A DNA stretch of 64,000 bases from Nostoc piscinale CENA21. GTDB taxonomy: Bacteria; Cyanobacteriota; Cyanobacteriia; Cyanobacteriales; Nostocaceae. The stretch spans positions 3,005,351 to 3,069,350 of the forward strand of contig NZ_CP012036.1 in the NCBI RefSeq assembly GCF_001298445.1. The letters run 5' to 3'. Each line of letters begins with the position of its first letter. Positions within the stretch are counted from its first letter, which is position 1. Of the stretch, positions 35,277 through 44,324 are shown one piece after another. Under the pieces are notes generated by a model. It did no database searches. It saw only the letters and a list, made by a program, of their open reading frames with translations, and was not told the DNA's origin. The position numbers and the translations under genes were made by a program.

Positions 35277-35304
35277 CTGGATTTCTCACAAGAGAGAAAT
35301 CCAG
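35277..35304. terminator. Perfect 11-bp hairpin after the GMC gene
   Basis: CTGGATTTCTC (35277-35287) pairs perfectly with GAGAAATCCAG (35294-35304) around a six-base loop. It sits inside a repeat-rich gap (35222-35270 and 35305-35320 are GGGTGTA-type units). It has no following T run, so terminator function is tentative. Confidence 0.45.
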
Positions 35305-35476
35305 GGGTGTGGGTGGATGGTGAAGAAATCTTTCCCCTCTCTCCCCCTCATTTCCCACACTTCCCACACTCCCAACTCCCCAACCCTAAGTATTATTTCC
35401 TTCACAAAAAGACACAATTGGGTAGAATTAGTTAAAGCAATCTCTGCTCATCTGAACTAAAGGTCTCAGCAAATCC

Positions 35477-36547
35477 ATGCAACTGAAACTCAGTGCATTT
35501 CGTCTACCCTTCGCACCTCTATTGTTAATTGCGCCGTTTTTCCTCTGGGGAACAGCAATGGTCGCTATGAAAGGCGTTATCCCCCACACCACACCACTAT
35601 TCATGGCGGGTGTGCGCTTGCTACCAGCCGGGGTGTTAATTTTGGTTGCAGCCGCACTGATGGGTAGACCCCAACCACAGGGTTGGAAAGCCTGGTTATG
35701 GATTTCTTTATTTGCGTTGGTCGATGGGACTTTATTCCAAGGCTTTTTAGCAGAAGGTTTGGTGCGGACTAGTGCCGGGTTAGGATCAGTGATGATTGAT
35801 TCCCAACCTTTAGCAGTGGCTTTACTATCACTGTGGCTATTTCAAGAACACATTGGTTTTTGGGGATGGTTAGGACTGGGTTTAGGAGTCACAGGTATTA
35901 GCTTAATTGGCTTACCGGATGAATTGATTTTTCATTGGCTGGGTACGCAAGGAAATATCACCATTGGTAATTGGCAAGATTTATTTGCTAGTGGTGAATG
36001 GTTAATGCTGTTAGCAGCACTGTCGATGGCTATTGGGACAGTGTTGATTCGATTTGTGACACGTTATGCTGACCCGGTAAGTGCTACTGGCTGGCACATG
36101 ATTATTGGGGGTTTGCCATTATGGGGAGTTTCGGCTGTGACAGAGTCTCAGCAATGGCAGAATATCATTGCACCCGATTGGCTGGCGTTGGGATATGCCA
36201 CAGTATTTGGTAGTGCGATCGCCTATGGTTTATTCTTTTATTTTGCTTCTAGTGGTAGTTTAACTAGCCTCAGTTCCTTGACGTTTCTCACACCAGTATT
36301 TGCCCTACTGTTTGGTAATATCTTCCTCTCCGAAATTCTCAGTCCGTTGCAATGGATAGGAGTTGCGCTAACATTAATCAGCATCTATCTCATTAATCAG
36401 CGTGATAACCTAGCCGGACAGAAGCAAACTCTCAATGTCACCGAAACAACTACGACACAACAGCCACAAGTTTTAGAAGTATCATCAAAAAAACTCAATT
36501 CTGTTTCTCTCAAGGTTAGAGAATCTGAAGCCGAAACTTTACCCTGA
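35477..36547 (+). CDS. EamA/DMT-family transporter
   Basis: The 356-residue integral membrane protein has about ten predicted helices in two EamA repeats, the first starting PLLLIAPFFLWGTAMVAMKG and the second near EWLMLLAALSMAIGTVLIRF. It ends after IYLINQRDN with a 45-residue hydrophilic tail rich in Thr, Gln and Glu. DMT carriers export small metabolites. The substrate cannot be predicted. It lies alone between a repeat-rich gap and a peptidoglycan-binding protein gene. Confidence 0.88.
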   Translation: MQLKLSAFRLPFAPLLLIAPFFLWGTAMVAMKGVIPHTTPLFMAGVRLLPAGVLILVAAALMGRPQPQGWKAWLWISLFALVDGTLFQGFLAEGLVRTSAGLGSVMIDSQPLAVALLSLWLFQEHIGFWGWLGLGLGVTGISLIGLPDELIFHWLGTQGNITIGNWQDLFASGEWLMLLAALSMAIGTVLIRFVTRYADPVSATGWHMIIGGLPLWGVSAVTESQQWQNIIAPDWLALGYATVFGSAIAYGLFFYFASSGSLTSLSSLTFLTPVFALLFGNIFLSEILSPLQWIGVALTLISIYLINQRDNLAGQKQTLNVTETTTTQQPQVLEVSSKKLNSVSLKVRESEAETLP

Positions 36548-36683
36548 TTTGTGTACATAGCTCAAGTATTGGGGAAGAATAAATAATCACAAAAGTCTGT
36601 TAACCATACTTAACATTTAGACATAATAGAGGCTATTGTGGTATGGATAATTTCAAAATCACCTTCAGGCTAAAGCTTGCAAT

Positions 36684-37853
36684 ATGAGGCGATGTCCTTC
36701 CTCTATCCTGGTATTCATCTGGTTTACTAGTCTGGGTTTTTACCCCAACCGTCCAAGTACAGCCACATCTAACCCTACATACCCAAAAATTGCCCAATTA
36801 AATTCCCCCCAGCCCACCAAGCAGGCGGTTTTGAAATTGGGTAGTCAGGGGCTGGAAGTACAAAAATTACAATCTCAATTGCAAGATTTAGGGTTTTACA
36901 AAGGGGCGGTAGATGGAACTTACGGTTCTAGTACCCAAATGGCTGTCTCTCAATTTCAAAAAACCAAGGTTTTAAAAAGAACAGACGGAGTTGCTGACCA
37001 AACAACTCAGATGAGTCTCAAAGCTGCCATTGTCTCACAAAATCCGTTGCCAACTTCGCCAATTTTGGCATCACCCACCCCAGATACTCAATCTAAACCT
37101 CCAGCCAAGTCTAAGAAAAAAGACTTTGTTTGGTGGTCATTGTTAGGAGTGGGAATTTTTGGCAGTCTTGGCGCACTGCTGTTTTTCTTAAAAAGATTGC
37201 GTCAGGCCAAGCAAGCCCAAACACCAGAAGATTCTTCACTTCTCGCCTTGAGTCCAGCTACAGAAGAGCCAGTTCACGAACCGCCACCAGAGTTAGAAAG
37301 CCCAACATTTAGTCCAGAAACCACTGCACCAGAAACTACATCAGTAGTACCAGCAAAAATTATCCCCGTAGAAAAAACTTCTCGTTTAGCCAAGCTGAAT
37401 ATTGTTGATGAATTAATTAAAGATTTACACAGTACCGACCCAAGCAAGCGGCGCAAGGCAATTTGGGACTTAGGACAGCAAGGAGATTCTCGCGCCATTC
37501 AACCTTTACTAGACTTAATGATTGATGCTGATTCACAACAACGCAGCTTAATTTTGGCGGCTTTGTCCGAAATTAGCACCCGTGTTCTCAAACCAATTAA
37601 CCGGGCTTTGGCTGTCTCTTTGCAAGATGACAGTCCCCAAGTAAGACAAAACGCCATCCGTGACTTAACCCGTGTCTACGATACGATGGCGCAAATGAGT
37701 CAGATATTAAGCCACGCACTCGAAGATCCAGATGCAGAAGTACAAGCAACCGCGAAGTATGCGTTAACTCAGATGAAGCGAATGCGTGGCTTGGCGGTTC
37801 AACCAAATCTACCAGAAGAAGTTCCAAAAGATTCTGGTAAATCAGGCTTATAA
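36684..37853 (+). CDS. Peptidoglycan-binding domain protein with membrane helix and HEAT repeats
   Basis: The 389-residue protein has an N-terminal signal (SILVFIWFTSLGFY), a PG_binding_1 domain (residues about 50-112; LGSQGLEVQKLQSQLQDLGF and DGTYGSSTQMAVSQFQ), a single membrane helix near 155-173 (WWSLLGVGIFGSLGALLFFL), an acidic linker, and HEAT-like repeats at 235-370 (KRRKAIWDLGQQGDSRAIQP). It could link the cell wall to a cytoplasmic scaffold. Its last six bases overlap the convergent DUF2141 gene. Confidence 0.82.
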   Translation: MRRCPSSILVFIWFTSLGFYPNRPSTATSNPTYPKIAQLNSPQPTKQAVLKLGSQGLEVQKLQSQLQDLGFYKGAVDGTYGSSTQMAVSQFQKTKVLKRTDGVADQTTQMSLKAAIVSQNPLPTSPILASPTPDTQSKPPAKSKKKDFVWWSLLGVGIFGSLGALLFFLKRLRQAKQAQTPEDSSLLALSPATEEPVHEPPPELESPTFSPETTAPETTSVVPAKIIPVEKTSRLAKLNIVDELIKDLHSTDPSKRRKAIWDLGQQGDSRAIQPLLDLMIDADSQQRSLILAALSEISTRVLKPINRALAVSLQDDSPQVRQNAIRDLTRVYDTMAQMSQILSHALEDPDAEVQATAKYALTQMKRMRGLAVQPNLPEEVPKDSGKSGL

Positions 37854-38303
37854 ATATTTCAGATGAATCTTGATATCTGTATTTGCACCTGCGACTAGAA
37901 CCGCAGCTTCGTCAAATTTGGGCGCTCGATTACGAATTTCCGGGTTTTGCGAAAATCCAAAACCTTCCAGGGGAAAACCTATATCACTACGATTTACGGT
38001 GAAGTCGTTGTTTTCATCGTGCATGACAGCAACGGCGTAGTTACCTGCTTTTAAGTTTGTAAAAGTGATGGTGACAGATTTTTCTGTGATTTTAGTACAT
38101 TGTCTTTCTAAAACCCGATCGCGATCGCTCGGAAATCCTTGACTACTGGCAAATATACTGGCGCAAACTTGCCCCTCTGTATTTTTTAAGCCATCAATTT
38201 CTACAGTGAGATTACCGTTAAAACTAGCCCTAGCCATCAATGGCAAAGCCAAATTTCCCAAAGCTGCAAGCACGACGAGGCTAACTTTCAATTTTTTGCT
38301 CAT
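37848..38303 (-). CDS. DUF2141 domain secreted protein
   Basis: The 151-residue protein has a signal peptide (VSLVVLAALGNLALPLMARA) and a beta-sandwich with the DUF2141 motifs LTVEIDGLKNTEGQVCASIF, FTNLKAGNYAVAVMHDENN and GFPLEGFGFS. The start is ATG 38303, with GAAAG upstream; a longer frame to 38387 adds 28 residues without a signal. Function unknown; exported. Its stop codon overlaps the end of the convergent HEAT-repeat gene by six bases. Confidence 0.85.
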   Translation of the reverse strand: MSKKLKVSLVVLAALGNLALPLMARASFNGNLTVEIDGLKNTEGQVCASIFASSQGFPSDRDRVLERQCTKITEKSVTITFTNLKAGNYAVAVMHDENNDFTVNRSDIGFPLEGFGFSQNPEIRNRAPKFDEAAVLVAGANTDIKIHLKYL

Positions 38304-38563
38304 AAAATTTCTTTCAAAAGAACAAATATTACTACTGTGATGAGTACGTGCAGAGTTATACTGCCATGATTTGATTAAGATTGGCAAGTATATTGGAGGT
38401 AAAAATCAGAAATAACTTAGACATAAATCCACCCATAGACCTCTACTTCTGAATTATTCTTCAAAAATAGAAATACTATGGTAATTCTCAACATCGAGAG
38501 CTTTATATCACCCACTTGTTTCAGCAGTCAGAGATATTTTTGTTCATAAATAATTTAGGAATG

Positions 38564-39971
38564 CTATATATTCTGGACAAAATCTGATGAAAGTCTTACA
38601 GGGACTTGAATGATAAACTCAGTTCCTTTACCTACAGTAGATAAACACTGTAATCGTCCACCATGTTTTTCAACAACGATTTGATAACTAATAGATAATC
38701 CCAAACCTGTACCTTTACCAACTGGTTTAGTCGTAAAAAATGGATCGAACAAATATTTTTGTATCTCTTCGGAAATACCTGTTCCATTATCAATTATCCG
38801 AATGTTTACTTGGTGATCATTAATCAATTCTGTACGAATCCAAATAGCTGGTTTGTTTAATAAGCCAGAATTATGATGATTTAACTCTGAATTTTTGACA
38901 ATTGCCTCTTGTAGTGCATCAATAGCATTAGACAAAATATTCATAAAAACCTGATTTAGTAGTCCAGCGTAACACTCAATTGGCTGAATTTTTCCATATT
39001 CTTTGATAATGCTAATTCTTTGACCATTAACTTCTTCTTTGAGGCGACTAGATAAAATTAGGAGCGTACTATCAATACCTTCATGAATATCAACTATTTT
39101 TTTCTCAGCTTCATCAAGACGGGAGAAATTGCGTAAAGATTGGACAATTTGCTGAATGCGATCGCAGCCTAACCTCATTGATGCCAACAAATTTGGGAAA
39201 TCAGATGTAACATACTCTAAGTCTATATCTGAAATCTTATGTTTAATTTTTTTTGCCTGGATCTGGATATTTTTGTTGATACAAACAAATTAATTCTAGT
39301 AAGTCTTGAGCGTAACCAACAGCATGAACAAGATTGCCTGCAATAAAGTTAATAGGATTGTTAATTTCGTGAGCAATACCAGCCACTAATTGCCCTAATG
39401 CTGCCATTTTTTCATTTTGCAGTAAACGAGTATAGTTATTTTGCAAATCTTGAAAACCAGCTTTAGCAATTTGTGATTGTTCCTCAGCAAACTGTAGATG
39501 AGTTAAAGTTAAAGCATAAATTTGAGAGTAGGCTAAGAGTAATTGATGGAAATCAATAAGACCATACTTTCCTGATGTAGCTGCTACTAAAATCGGCTCG
39601 TAGGCAATATGTAAGGATCTTTGTAATGCTTTCTGAGTTGCTTCTACAACTGTCGTTTCTCCAGAAATCATCAATAAATCTGGCTGAAGAAAGTTATATA
39701 AATTTTCAATGGGTCGGCGCGAAAATAATCCAAAACTATAGGGACGGCTCATGTGTTCAAAAAATTTTTGCCGCGAAATCATACCTCGAAAACCTTGGTT
39801 TTTAGTCAAAATAATGCCTGGAAGTAAAGGTTCTTGACTAAAAAGTCTAATTAACTCATCTCCAGGACAATCTAATTCAACCTGAATTTCCCACATAGGT
39901 AATTCTTGCAAAGTTGACTCTAACCGCAGATTAAGCTCATTAGTATTTGTCATGCTATGTATAGCAAGCAT
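38564..39971 (-). pseudogene. CBS-like sensor histidine kinase, split by a +1 insertion in an A8 run
   Basis: The N-terminal part (from ATG 39971, with AAGGA upstream) has a CBS-like domain (PGIILTKNQGFRGMISRQKF), a coiled coil and the H-box LGQLVAGIAHEINNPINF. It stops shortly after YPDPGKK. The rest, from IKHKISDIDLEYVTSDFPNL on, is in another frame and carries N-box NQVFMNILSNAIDAL and G-boxes DNGTGI and GKGTGLGLSI. Removing one T from the plus-strand T8 run at 39247-39254 joins them into a 468-residue kinase. Gene decay or a homopolymer sequencing error are both possible. Confidence 0.85.
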
Positions 39972-40298
39972 AAAATCAATCCTTTGCATTTTTTGGATTA
40001 TATTTCCCAGCTTCGTCCTGAACTATAGTTACAAATTTCAGGTACGAAAAAAGCCAGTATTGCCGTATTTAGTTTTCCCAAATTTTAATAATAAATCTTT
40101 ACTTTATGTAAAGTTTAAAATTCTGCTAATTTATCTAGTTTTGCAGAGCGATCGCTCTGACATACACAATCAATCTGAATTTATCATCTCTCTAATGTTA
40201 CTAAACCATCAATTGCTGCTTACTTCTTCAGCAAGATAGCAGAATTTTTCAGATTGATCAGAATAGGTGTCATAAATCTCTGCAAAAAGGAAATTGTT
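39972..40298. other. Divergent intergenic region without a gene
   Basis: The region separates the kinase from a small exported protein gene and must hold both promoters. It includes a perfect 16-bp palindrome, CAGAGCGATCGCTCTG (40144-40159), built around a HIP1 octamer. An open frame at 39952-40239 crosses the kinase start and has no family features, so it is not called. Confidence 0.6.
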
Positions 40299-40487
40299 AT
40301 GAAGAGTATAGCATCTATGGTTGTAGCGGTGCTTGCAAGTACTGCTGTTGGCGGGATTTTATTTTCCAATTTTCCAAATGCTAATCAAGCAAATGGTGAA
40401 ATTGCACAGCAAAGCCCGTCTCCTAGCCCTACTAGCACACCTAGTCCTACCAGTACACCTACTCCTACTACTACACCTCAAAGTTAA
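40299..40487 (+). CDS. Small exported Ser/Thr/Pro-rich protein
   Basis: The 62-residue protein has a good ribosome site (AAAAAGGA, eight bases upstream) and a signal peptide (SIASMVVAVLASTAVGGILF). The mature tail, after an Asn-Ala-Asn-Gln region, consists of SPSPTSTP-like repeats ending PTTTPQS. Such low-complexity tails are often surface-exposed. No family is recognised. It is followed by a clear terminator, supporting a real transcription unit. Confidence 0.7.
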   Translation: MKSIASMVVAVLASTAVGGILFSNFPNANQANGEIAQQSPSPSPTSTPSPTSTPTPTTTPQS

Positions 40488-40586
40488 TTTATCGTTGATT
40501 TTGCAGGATAACTAGAAGGCATAAAGATAAACATTGAATACTTCTTAGAAATCCTCTAAAGTGTGTTTGATCAAAATATCCTCTGC

Positions 40587-40623
40587 AACAGAGTCGATAA
40601 TAACGATTGACTCTGTTTTTGTT
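40587..40623 (+). terminator. Rho-independent terminator
   Basis: A nine-base stem, AACAGAGTC (40587-40595) with GACTCTGTT (40609-40617), has a 13-base loop and is followed by TTT. It lies 100 bases after the small exported protein gene and ends its transcript before the LD-carboxypeptidase gene. Confidence 0.7.
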
Positions 40624-40713
40624 ATGAAATGGTATGAGTGTACATTGCAAAGACTAAAGTATATAGTTGGAGTTCTATTAATTATTGAATTCTGAATCCT
40701 GAAAAATCTATTG

Positions 40714-41622
40714 ATGAAATCAGCAATTGTACCTGCACCCTTAAAACCTGGAGATTTATTGCGCGTGATAGCGCCTAGTGGTGCTTTGCGAGAATTTGAT
40801 GCTTTTAATCAAAGTATAGAAATTTGGCGATCGCGTGGTTACCGGATAGAAATTAGTCCGAATGTTCAGCAAAGTTGGGGCTATTTAGCAGATAAAGACG
40901 AAATCCGCCGTCATCAATTAGCCACAGCTTGGTCTGACCCTGATTGCCGTGGGATTCTCTGTGCTAGAGGTGGTTTTGGTAGCACCCGCATTTTAGAAAG
41001 TTGGGATTGGCAGAGTAACTCAACAACGCCAAAATGGCTAATTGGATTTTCAGATATTACGGCTTTGTTGTGGAGTTTGTTTAATGTGGGAATTTCTAGC
41101 GTTCACGCGCCTGTGTTGACCACATTTACCAATGAACCAGACTGGTCAAAAGAACGACTATTAAATTGGGTAGCCGGAAAACAAATAAACTCACTTAAAG
41201 GCTGTGGATGGGGTGGAGGAGTAGTATCGGGAATTTTGCTTCCGGGTAATTTGACAGTTGCAACTCATCTTTTAGGTACACCATTGCAACCCGATTTTAC
41301 AGGTGTGATTTTGGCTTTTGAAGATGTTACAGAAGCACCATATCGAATTGACCGGATGCTAACCCAGTGGCGGTTGAGTGGAGTTTTATCTCAAGTGCGT
41401 GGGATAGTTCTAGGAGGGTTCACCCGCTGCGAACCTCCCACCAATGTACCTAGCTTTAGTGTGGAGGAAGTATTGCGCGATCGCTTGGGTGATTTAGGGA
41501 TTCCCATTGTCTCAGATTTACCCTTTGGTCACGGCGAAGAAAATGCGGCTTTACCTGTGGGTGTAGAAGTTAGATTAGACGGTGATCAAGGAATATTGGA
41601 TTTTGTAGGGAGTAGAGAGTAG
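40714..41622 (+). CDS. LD-carboxypeptidase (peptidase family S66)
   Basis: The 302-residue cytoplasmic enzyme trims the terminal D-Ala from tetrapeptides during murein recycling. The S66 signatures are visible: CARGGFGSTRIL, the nucleophile Ser in GFSDITALLWSL, Glu in FEDVTEAPYRIDRML, and the catalytic His in PFGHGEENAALPVG. Length is normal. The ATG at 40714 is chosen over the adjoining TTG at 40711. A tRNA-Ala gene lies downstream on the other strand. Confidence 0.93.
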   Translation: MKSAIVPAPLKPGDLLRVIAPSGALREFDAFNQSIEIWRSRGYRIEISPNVQQSWGYLADKDEIRRHQLATAWSDPDCRGILCARGGFGSTRILESWDWQSNSTTPKWLIGFSDITALLWSLFNVGISSVHAPVLTTFTNEPDWSKERLLNWVAGKQINSLKGCGWGGGVVSGILLPGNLTVATHLLGTPLQPDFTGVILAFEDVTEAPYRIDRMLTQWRLSGVLSQVRGIVLGGFTRCEPPTNVPSFSVEEVLRDRLGDLGIPIVSDLPFGHGEENAALPVGVEVRLDGDQGILDFVGSRE

Positions 41623-41669
41623 GTGTTCACACCCTTACACCCTTATACCCTTACACCCATTATTAAAAA

Positions 41670-41742
41670 TGGAGGTTAGCGGACTCGAACCGCTGACATC
41701 CTGCTTGCAAAGCAGGCGCTCTACCAACTGAGCTAAACCCCC
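41670..41742 (-). tRNA. tRNA-Ala (anticodon TGC)
   Basis: Read on the minus strand, the 73-nt sequence starts GGGGGTTTAGCTCAGTTGG and folds into a complete cloverleaf. The acceptor stem is GGGGGTT with AACCTCC and one G-U pair. The anticodon stem-loop is CCTGCTTTGCAAGCAGG with TGC. The T-arm contains GGTTCGAGTCC. The discriminator base is A and CCA is not encoded. It lies alone between the LD-carboxypeptidase and trhO genes. Confidence 0.97.
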
Positions 41743-41814
41743 GTACAATTAAAAATGTAGTCTAATTTGGCTATTTTAAATATTGTACCTAAAAATTGTT
41801 CCATTTCCAAAGGA

Positions 41815-42714
41815 ATGAACCAAGAAAATACCCAAATTGTTGCAGCATTTTATAAATTTGTCAGTTTGCCTGACTTTGCCGAGAAACAAGAACCCTTACT
41901 GTCTTTCTGTCTAGCACAAGGTATTAAAGGGACAATTTTGTTAGCAGCAGAAGGTATCAACGGCACAATTGCCGGTTCGAGTCAAGGAATTGATGCTGTT
42001 TTTGCCTATCTAAGTAGCGATCGCCGTTTAGCAGATTTAGAATACAAAGAATCTTACGCTCAAGCCCCACCTTTTGAACGGATGAAAGTACGCTTAAAGT
42101 CAGAAATTGTGACTTTAGGTTTGCCAGAAGTTGACCCCAATCAACAAGTAGGTATTTACGTTACTCCAGCTGAATGGAATAAATTAATTTCCGACCCAGA
42201 AGTGACAGTGATTGATACGCGCAACGAGTATGAAGTCAGAATTGGAACTTTTCAAGGCGCAGAGAACCCCCACACACAATCCTTTCGGGAGTTCCCAGAA
42301 TATGTCCAGCATCACCTCGACCCAAATCAACACAAAAAAGTAGCTTTGTTTTGTACGGGGGGAATTCGCTGCGAAAAAGCTTCATCCTTCCTGCTTGCTC
42401 AAGGATTTAGCGAAGTTTATCACCTTAAAGGTGGCATTTTAAAATATTTAGAAGAAATTCCCGCCACCGAAAGCTTATGGAAAGGTGAATGCTTTGTCTT
42501 TGATGAGCGAGTAGCTGTGAGTCATAGTTTAGAAATTGGTAGCCATGAATTGTGCTTTTGTTGTGGACATCCAATTTCTGACAAAGATAAAGCTTCTCCT
42601 CACTATGAAGAGGGTATTTCTTGTCCCTACTGTTTTGAGCAACTCACGGAAGAAAAACGAGTCCGTCAACAAGAAAAATGGCGACAGTACCAACTTCTGC
42701 AAGGTCAGGAGTGA
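41815..42714 (+). CDS. trhO: tRNA uridine(34) hydroxylase, rhodanese-like (TrhO)
   Basis: The 299-residue protein is full length for TrhO (YceA, UPF0176), which uses O2 to form 5-hydroxyuridine at the tRNA wobble position. It has the N-terminal acylphosphatase-like domain (GTILLAAEGINGTIAGSSQG), a rhodanese domain (VIDTRNEYEVRIGTFQGAEN) with the catalytic loop FCTGGIRCEKASSFL, and a C-terminal zinc-like CFCCGHPISDKD...CPYC cluster. The ATG at 41815 (MNQENTQIV) is chosen over an in-frame TTG at 41767. Confidence 0.93.
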   Translation: MNQENTQIVAAFYKFVSLPDFAEKQEPLLSFCLAQGIKGTILLAAEGINGTIAGSSQGIDAVFAYLSSDRRLADLEYKESYAQAPPFERMKVRLKSEIVTLGLPEVDPNQQVGIYVTPAEWNKLISDPEVTVIDTRNEYEVRIGTFQGAENPHTQSFREFPEYVQHHLDPNQHKKVALFCTGGIRCEKASSFLLAQGFSEVYHLKGGILKYLEEIPATESLWKGECFVFDERVAVSHSLEIGSHELCFCCGHPISDKDKASPHYEEGISCPYCFEQLTEEKRVRQQEKWRQYQLLQGQE

Positions 42715-43056
42715 TGTTTGTTGAGGTTGGGTGTAAGAGTTTAGGGGTGTAAGGGTGTAAGGGTGTAAGGGTTTTGGATACCTACACCCTGGTTACTGAA
42801 CGCAGTCGAAGCAGAGGTTATTTATGCTTGAAACACCTGAGAATACTAGCTTCCCACTCCCCACTCAGCACTCAGCACTCAGCACTTTTTCTTATATCCA
42901 TCAGAAGTATATCTTGCCTATCTTCCGTGTAATTTTTAATTCATACCATTGCCGCATGACGAGATAGTGCAATTCCAGGTATTATCACTACCAAATTTGG
43001 TAGATGATGACTTATATCAAAGCTGTTTCAAAAATTTTTGCTTCGGAGTTGTAAAA
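42715..43056. repeat. Repeat-filled intergenic region after trhO
   Basis: The first 80 bases are GGTGTAAGGGTGTAAGGG units. Then GGTTACTGAACGCAGTCGAAG and, at 42861-42890, ACTCAGCACTCAGCACTCAGCA units. No gene is seen until the small protein at 43057, which has its own GGAG eight bases upstream. Confidence 0.65.
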
Positions 43057-43248
43057 ATGTACGACAAAAGCGACATAGAGATAATGATTGAGAATATGAG
43101 TTTATCTGGTGTGCTTAGTATACTTTCGCAGGTCTGTTACGAGAAAGCCGAACATTTAAGAACTAATTGGCAAGACGTAGAAACAGCGAGAACATGGGAG
43201 AAAGTTGGTAGAGCCGTTGGTAAAATCAAAATCAAAACTGATTTATAA
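43057..43248 (+). CDS. Small hypothetical protein, 63 residues
   Basis: The protein MYDKSDIEIMIENMSLSGVL continues as a helical, charged chain (EKAEHLRTNWQDVETARTWE, then GRAVGKIKIKTDL). The ATG at 43057 has GGAG at 43045-43048; the longer frame from 42949 has no ribosome site. It resembles small cyanobacterial hypothetical proteins but I cannot name a family. It is probably soluble. Confidence 0.55.
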   Translation: MYDKSDIEIMIENMSLSGVLSILSQVCYEKAEHLRTNWQDVETARTWEKVGRAVGKIKIKTDL

Positions 43249-43703
43249 GTTCTCTTGACCCCAAAAATCGGGTTTTTGTTGGTAGCTGTGACGATACGAT
43301 GAGTGCAGCAGTTCCCACAAACCCGATTAAATTAAGAGTACTGAATTAAAAGACCGTTCATCTAAGGAGAGTACAAGCTCCGTCTCAGAGCATACCCCTT
43401 GCTCCTTGCTCCCCTACCTCTTTTGACACCCTTACACCCATTCTCAACAGCCAAAACTTTGGGTGTAAATACTAAATATATTTAGAAGTCTTGACTTTTT
43501 GCGTAATCCCCGACGATATTAGTGTACTAATCAATAGACAATTCTCAATCAAAAGATGAAGTCAGATAGTTAAGTAAAATTAATTTTTGCAAAGTAATTA
43601 AAAAAAAAAGTTAATTTGTTATCAAAATCTGGCTCCATCCGTATGATTATACAGGATGATCCTTGTCTATTTCTTTAGTAAGACTTTTAAGGGGTTCCAA
43701 AAG
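43249..43703. other. Intergenic region with an inverted repeat and short repeats
   Basis: After the small gene an inverted repeat pairs AATCGGGTTT (near 43265) with AAACCCGATT (near 43321) over a 47-base spacer. A CACCCTTACACCCATTCTC unit lies near 43428. The right half is AT-rich and presumably holds the promoter of the lipoprotein gene. No gene is called. Confidence 0.5.
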
Positions 43704-43991
43704 ATGATGAAGTTAAAATTTGTTGGTGTGATTGCGAGTCTTGCTCTGGTGGGTAGCTTAGTTGCTTGCTCAGGTGCTAATGATCAAGCTGCTCCTGGTA
43801 GTTCACCTTCGGCTGCTCCTGCTTCTAATACTGGCGACGCGATGAAGAAAGAAGGCGACGCTATGAAGAAAGACGGTGACGCGATGAAGAAAGAAGGCGA
43901 CGCTATGAAAAAAGAAGGCGACGCTATGAAAAAAGAAGGCGACGCTATGAAGAAAGATGGAGCTAAACCAGCACCAACCAGCACACCCTAA
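43704..43991 (+). CDS. Small lipoprotein with six GDAMKK(E/D) heptad repeats
   Basis: The 95-residue lipoprotein has a signal with lipobox LVAC (MMKLKFVGVIASLALVGSLV). A short Ser/Ala linker leads to six consecutive copies of GDAMKKE or GDAMKKD (43833-43958), then GAKPAPTSTP. The repeat unit is 21 bases, with copies differing at wobble positions. The sequence should be helical and highly charged. ATG 43704 or 43707 are both possible. Function unknown; a flexible periplasmic spacer or stress-related lipoprotein is possible. Confidence 0.75.
   Translation: MMKLKFVGVIASLALVGSLVACSGANDQAAPGSSPSAAPASNTGDAMKKEGDAMKKDGDAMKKEGDAMKKEGDAMKKEGDAMKKDGAKPAPTSTP
43833..43958 (+). repeat. Six 21-bp tandem repeats in the lipoprotein gene
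   Basis: Six contiguous 21-base units (GGCGACGCTATGAAGAAAGA plus one base) encode the GDAMKK(E/D) repeats. Units differ mostly at third codon positions (GCG/GCT, AAG/AAA, GGC/GGT), and two end in Asp rather than Glu. There are no spacers, so this is not a CRISPR array. Confidence 0.9.
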
Positions 43992-44324
43992 TGTTTGCGT
44001 CGCTGAGGATACATTGACTAAAACAACAGTTTTTACATCTTTAATTAAGAAGTTTGTATCCTGAAGCCACTTGTGCATACAAGCATTGCTGAAAAACTTT
44101 TTGTAACCGTTCTGGAAAACCATAGATGTAAAGTTGGTAATTTTTTATACGTTGAATTTTAAAGTTAAAAAACTTTGTCAACATAGATAAAAGTTACCAA
44201 AGTAATTGATTCATGGGTGCGTTATCTACGCACCCATTTCTCCGAAAAGTTGTTTCGGTATCTCCGTAATCATCCGAAACCAAAAAGTATTCAACTATAT
44301 CTTCATAACCACAAGGATTGCTTT
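43992..44324. other. Intergenic region with a hairpin
   Basis: Between the lipoprotein and thioredoxin genes, ATGGGTGCG (44213-44221) pairs perfectly with CGCACCCAT (44229-44237) around a seven-base loop, followed by TTTC. This may end the lipoprotein transcript. The rest is AT-rich. A longer frame leading into the thioredoxin gene from 44217 crosses this hairpin and is not used. Confidence 0.55.

Noticed and set aside
39952..40239. Plus-strand open frame upstream of the small Ser/Thr/Pro protein
   Set aside because: It overlaps the start of the kinase, is AT-driven and shows no family feature.
43833..43958. Possible CRISPR array in the lipoprotein gene
   Set aside because: The 21-base units are contiguous and encode a regular protein heptad.
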